A stretch of 64,000 nt of DNA. Origin: Sinorhizobium terangae (GTDB lineage Bacteria; Pseudomonadota; Alphaproteobacteria; Rhizobiales; Rhizobiaceae). The notes beneath the pieces are model-generated. The model was not told the origin of the DNA and ran no database searches. It saw only the letters and a list, made by a program, of their open reading frames with translations. Below, piece by piece: positions 61,701 through 64,000 of this stretch (position 1 is the first letter of the stretch; each line of letters opens with the position of its first letter). The stretch is from NCBI RefSeq assembly GCF_029714365.1, contig NZ_CP121659.1, positions 682,001 through 746,000 of the forward strand, written 5' to 3'. The position numbers were made by a program, and so were the translations under genes.

Positions 61701-62179
61701 TGGCCCCCAAAGGCAGCCAGCGTACGGTCAAGAAAGTCGTGGCGGAGAATCGCAAGGCCCGCTTCAACTACGAGATCGTCGATACTTACGAAGCCGGCCT
61801 TGTGCTGACCGGCACGGAGGTCAAGTCGCTGCGCGAAGGAAAGGCCAACATTTCGGAGTCCTACGCCACCGACGAGGGCGGTGAGATCTGGCTGATCAAC
61901 TCCTATCTGCCGGAATATTTGCAGGCCAACCGCTTCAACCACGAAACGCGCCGGCGCCGCAAACTGCTGTTGTCGAAGCGGGAAGTGAATCGGTTGCAGG
62001 GTGCCGTCAACCGCGAAGGCATGTCGCTGATCCCGTTGCGGATTTATTTCAATGACCGCGGGCGGGCAAAGCTGGAGCTAGCGCTGGGCAAGGGCAAGAA
62101 GTTGCACGACAAGCGCGAGACCTCCAAGGAACGCGACTGGAACCGGCAGAAGAACCGCCTGCTTAAGGAACGCGGCTGA
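61700..62179 (+). CDS. smpB: SsrA-binding protein SmpB
   Basis: 159 residues. Typical motifs: [30 protein letters not shown], and the basic tail [17 protein letters not shown]. It binds tmRNA and brings it to stalled ribosomes. It is translationally coupled to dapA. I did not find the tmRNA gene in this window. Confidence 0.96.
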   Translation: MAPKGSQRTVKKVVAENRKARFNYEIVDTYEAGLVLTGTEVKSLREGKANISESYATDEGGEIWLINSYLPEYLQANRFNHETRRRRKLLLSKREVNRLQGAVNREGMSLIPLRIYFNDRGRAKLELALGKGKKLHDKRETSKERDWNRQKNRLLKERG

Positions 62180-62229
62180 ACTGGCCGGCGAGGGGGCGCT
62201 TGCGCCGCCCTTTGCATGAATTCCGGATC

Positions 62230-62808
62230 TTAAAGCTCGACGTCGTCGGAGACAGGCTCGACGGTGCGCGGCGTGCGTTCCGAGGGTTCGCGGCCAATCT
62301 CGCTTCTAAGCGTAACAAGGTCGATGAAGTGATCCGCCTGGCGTCGCAGATCGTCTGCGATCATCGGCGGCTGGGTCGACATGGTCGAGACCACCGAAAC
62401 CTTGCGGCCCTTGCGCTGCAACGCTTCGACAAGAGTGGTGAAGTCGCCGTCGCCCGAGAAGATGACGAGATGATCAACCGTTTCCGACTGCTCCATGGCG
62501 TCGATCGCCAGCTCGATATCCATGTTGCCCTTGATCTTGCGTCGCCCGAGCGAGTCGGTGAACTCCTTGGCCGGCTTGGTGATGACCTTGTAGCCGTTGT
62601 AGTCCAGCCAGTCGATCAAGGGACGGATCGACGAATATTCCTGGTCTTCGATAAGCGCGGTATAATAGTAGGCCCTGAGCAGATATCCGCGTTTCTGGAA
62701 TGCTTTCAGCAGCTTGCGATAGTCGATGTCGAAACCGAGACTTTTCGATGCGGCGTAGAGATTGGCGCCGTCTATGAAAAGTGCGATTTTCTCGCGGGGA
62801 TCGAACAT
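62230..62808 (-). CDS. LabA-like NYN-domain (PIN-fold) protein
   Basis: 192 residues from ATG 62808, with AAGGA seven bases upstream. It starts MFDPREKIALFIDGANLYAA; the FIDGANL and later KGNMDIELAIDAM and FSGDGDFTTLVEAL segments carry the conserved Asp residues of NYN/PIN-fold nucleases (DUF88/LabA). It probably acts on RNA as a metal-dependent endoribonuclease. Convergent with smpB (50-nt gap). Confidence 0.85.
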   Translation of the reverse strand: MFDPREKIALFIDGANLYAASKSLGFDIDYRKLLKAFQKRGYLLRAYYYTALIEDQEYSSIRPLIDWLDYNGYKVITKPAKEFTDSLGRRKIKGNMDIELAIDAMEQSETVDHLVIFSGDGDFTTLVEALQRKGRKVSVVSTMSTQPPMIADDLRRQADHFIDLVTLRSEIGREPSERTPRTVEPVSDDVEL

Positions 62809-63275
62809 CGTAATTTCCTTTTTCATGCCCGGCGCAAATTCGACCTCCCGAGGGAAGCGTGCGCGAAAATAGGTGGATTACATTAATAATTGCTGATATT
62901 GCAAATAATGTAAGTTATACCACGCATTAATCCAAGCAGCGCACGGCGCATATAGCTAGTTTTAGCAGTTGCTGCAGATCGTCCACACTTCAATTTCCGA
63001 TTGCTGCTGCACATTCGACCATTGTATCGTGCAATGCAATCGGCATGTGTGGTCACGCTTGCGGCGCGTACATGGTGTATTCTACCATGTGTCATAGGTG
63101 GATGTGAGCACCGAATGCAGGAAAAACTTGAACTTATGCTGTTTTGATTGTATCCGAGCGGCTAATTCCAGAAATCGGAGCCAATGAGGCCGTCAAGCGA
63201 CGGCTGTTCCGGTCTCGTGTCGTTTAATCCGTGCAGCGGCAATGCCGCCGCGCTTTGAGTCGCAAAGGACAGGCT
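62809..63275. other. AT-richer spacer between the NYN gene and rpoZ, with a hairpin
   Basis: 467 nt. Bases 62878-63070 are clearly AT-richer than the window. A perfect 7-bp hairpin ACATGGT-N7-ACCATGT lies at 63070-63090. No gene of 30 or more codons with a ribosome site is visible. It does not show the tmRNA tag or acceptor features. Confidence 0.45.
63128..63156 (+). promoter_or_regulatory. Possible sigma-70 promoter of rpoZ
   Basis: CTTGAAC (-35 TTGAAC at 63128), 17-base spacer, -10-like TATCCG at 63151; 120 nt before the rpoZ start. The -10 match is weak. Confidence 0.35.
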
Positions 63276-63683
63276 ATGGCCCGCGTCACCGTCGAAGATT
63301 GCATTGACAAAGTCGACAATCGTTTCGAGCTTGTATTGCTCGCCAGTCACCGCGCACGTCTGATTTCTCAGGGTGCCGCTATCACCGTTGATCGCGACAA
63401 CGACAAGAACCCTGTCGTGGCGTTGCGCGAGATCGCCGACGAGACCCTCTCGCCCGGCGATCTGAAGGAGGACTTGATCCACTCGCTGCAGAAGCATGTC
63501 GAGGTGGACGAGCCCGAGCCGGATCCGGCTTCGCTGACCCAGCCGGAAGCGGCCGCCGCTTTCGCGGACGCAGCGGAAGAGGAAGATCAGCCGGAGGCGC
63601 TGACCTTCGACCGCATGTCCGAAGAAGAACTGCTTGCGGGCATCGAAGGTCTTGTGCCTCCGGAAAAGAGCGACGACTACTAA
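63276..63683 (+). CDS. rpoZ: RNA polymerase omega subunit
   Basis: 135 residues. N-terminal omega signature [22 protein letters not shown] and [15 protein letters not shown]. An acidic C-terminal extension of about 55 residues is typical of Rhizobiales. It assists RNA polymerase assembly and, with (p)ppGpp made by the adjacent rsh product, the stringent response. GGACAGGCT precedes the ATG. A strong terminator follows, so rsh needs readthrough or its own promoter. Confidence 0.95.
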   Translation: MARVTVEDCIDKVDNRFELVLLASHRARLISQGAAITVDRDNDKNPVVALREIADETLSPGDLKEDLIHSLQKHVEVDEPEPDPASLTQPEAAAAFADAAEEEDQPEALTFDRMSEEELLAGIEGLVPPEKSDDY

Positions 63684-63723
63684 GATCCGTTCCGGAACGC
63701 ATGTTCCGACGTGTTTTCAAAGC

Positions 63724-63757
63724 AGTGCGCCACTCCTATGATTGGCGCACTTTTTTG
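63724..63757 (+). terminator. Rho-independent terminator of rpoZ
   Basis: Nine-bp stem AGTGCGCCA/TGGCGCACT with a 10-nt loop followed by TTTTTTGTTT. A separate palindrome CGTTCCGGAACG lies at 63688-63699. Confidence 0.88.
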
Positions 63758-63786
63758 TTTGCCTTTTCCCACGGAGCCGCCAGCGG

Positions 63787-64000
63787 ATGATGCGCCAATA
63801 CGAGCTCGTTGAGCGCGTGCAGAAATACAAGCCCGACGTCAATGAAGCCCTGCTGAACAAGGCTTACGTCTATGCCATGCAGAAGCACGGCCAGCAGAAG
63901 CGGGCAAGCGGCGATCCCTACATCTCCCATCCGCTCGAAGTGGCAGCCATTCTCACAGAGATGCATCTGGACGAGTCCACGATCGCGGTTGCCCTGCTGC
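63787..64000 (+). CDS. rsh: (p)ppGpp synthetase/hydrolase (RelA/SpoT homologue), 5' part
   Basis: The first 71 codons, cut by the window end. It begins MMRQYELVERVQKYKPD and enters the HD hydrolase domain: the first metal-site His is in YISHPLEVAAIL. Alphaproteobacteria carry one bifunctional Rsh enzyme, and rpoZ-rsh is the usual order. It makes and degrades the stringent-response alarmone. Confidence 0.92.
   Translation, partial: MMRQYELVERVQKYKPDVNEALLNKAYVYAMQKHGQQKRASGDPYISHPLEVAAILTEMHLDESTIAVALL

Noticed and set aside
62809..63275. tmRNA gene near smpB
   Set aside because: I looked for a tag frame ending in Ala-Ala codons and tRNA-like ends with CCA; none is visible.
1..64000. Insertion sequence, prophage, CRISPR array or genomic island
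   Set aside because: No transposase, integrase, phage gene, direct spacer-repeat array or composition break was seen; the only tRNA gene has no duplicated 3' end nearby.

Overview
The window is GC-rich (roughly 60-63% GC by eye) chromosomal DNA from an alphaproteobacterium of the Rhizobiaceae, almost certainly Sinorhizobium/Ensifer close to S. meliloti. Three things point there: the order feuN-feuP-feuQ ... cycHJKL-degP1-two-component pair-glnE-pleC-pepN, the order ropA1 ... dapA-smpB ... rpoZ-rsh, and the family of palindromic intergenic mosaic repeats. Codon use and composition are even throughout. I see no insertion sequence, phage, integrase, CRISPR array or other island, so this is core genome rather than an accessory region. 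All names rest on reading motifs and gene order; no database search was run.

Layout. 1-9.1 kb: the end of a peptidoglycan-binding protein, DUF1491 and DUF2336 proteins, an SH3-domain exported protein, a DUF883-type membrane protein behind a probable RpoE2 promoter, a conserved 56-residue protein behind a CtrA-type box, a DUF1214/DUF1254 pair, a class A penicillin-binding protein, a YcgN-type protein and a YjbR-type protein. 9.7-24.1 kb: one long colinear block on the + strand with feuN-feuP-feuQ (envelope-sensing two-component system and its small periplasmic inhibitor), a surface-antigen lipoprotein, cycHJKL (cytochrome c maturation), degP1, a second OmpR-type two-component pair and glnE. 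24.1-29.6 kb (- strand): the cell-cycle kinase gene pleC and pepN. 30-35.2 kb: two small-molecule exporters, two tiny genes, a uracil-DNA glycosylase variant and an Hsp70-like ATPase. 35.3-41.3 kb: ETF-ubiquinone oxidoreductase with a duplicated 3' end, a betaine/choline-type ABC binding protein and permease without an ATPase gene, and an EamA exporter divergent from an Lrp/AsnC regulator. 41.4-48.6 kb: a diacylglycerol-kinase-like enzyme, a prenyl-phosphate-sugar module (GT2 synthase, GT83 transferase, UPF0104 membrane protein), AMP nucleosidase, YnfA and two 57-residue membrane or exported proteins. 48.7-56.5 kb: a glutathione transferase, a sialyltransferase-like protein, DUF2147, a Sel1-like protein, a HisC-type aminotransferase, two PilZ proteins, tRNA-Ser(GCU) and the porin ropA1. 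56.5-64 kb: a hydrolase, a BA14K-type protein, a soluble lytic transglycosylase, dapA-smpB, a LabA/NYN protein, rpoZ and the start of rsh.

How the parts relate. Much of the window concerns the envelope and its surveillance: PBP1A, lytic transglycosylase, FeuNPQ, DegP, RopA1, lipoproteins and prenyl-sugar transfer. Another theme is the CtrA/PleC cell-cycle circuit. Two exact TTAA-N7-TTAA boxes lie upstream of ropA1 and of a 56-residue gene, and two one-mismatch boxes lie upstream of pleC and in the DUF2336/SH3 spacer. No complete undescribed system stands out. The best leads are these CtrA-type boxes, four or five very small genes with good ribosome sites, the hairpin on the feuN stop codon, the duplicated etf-QO tail and the non-canonical uracil-DNA glycosylase.
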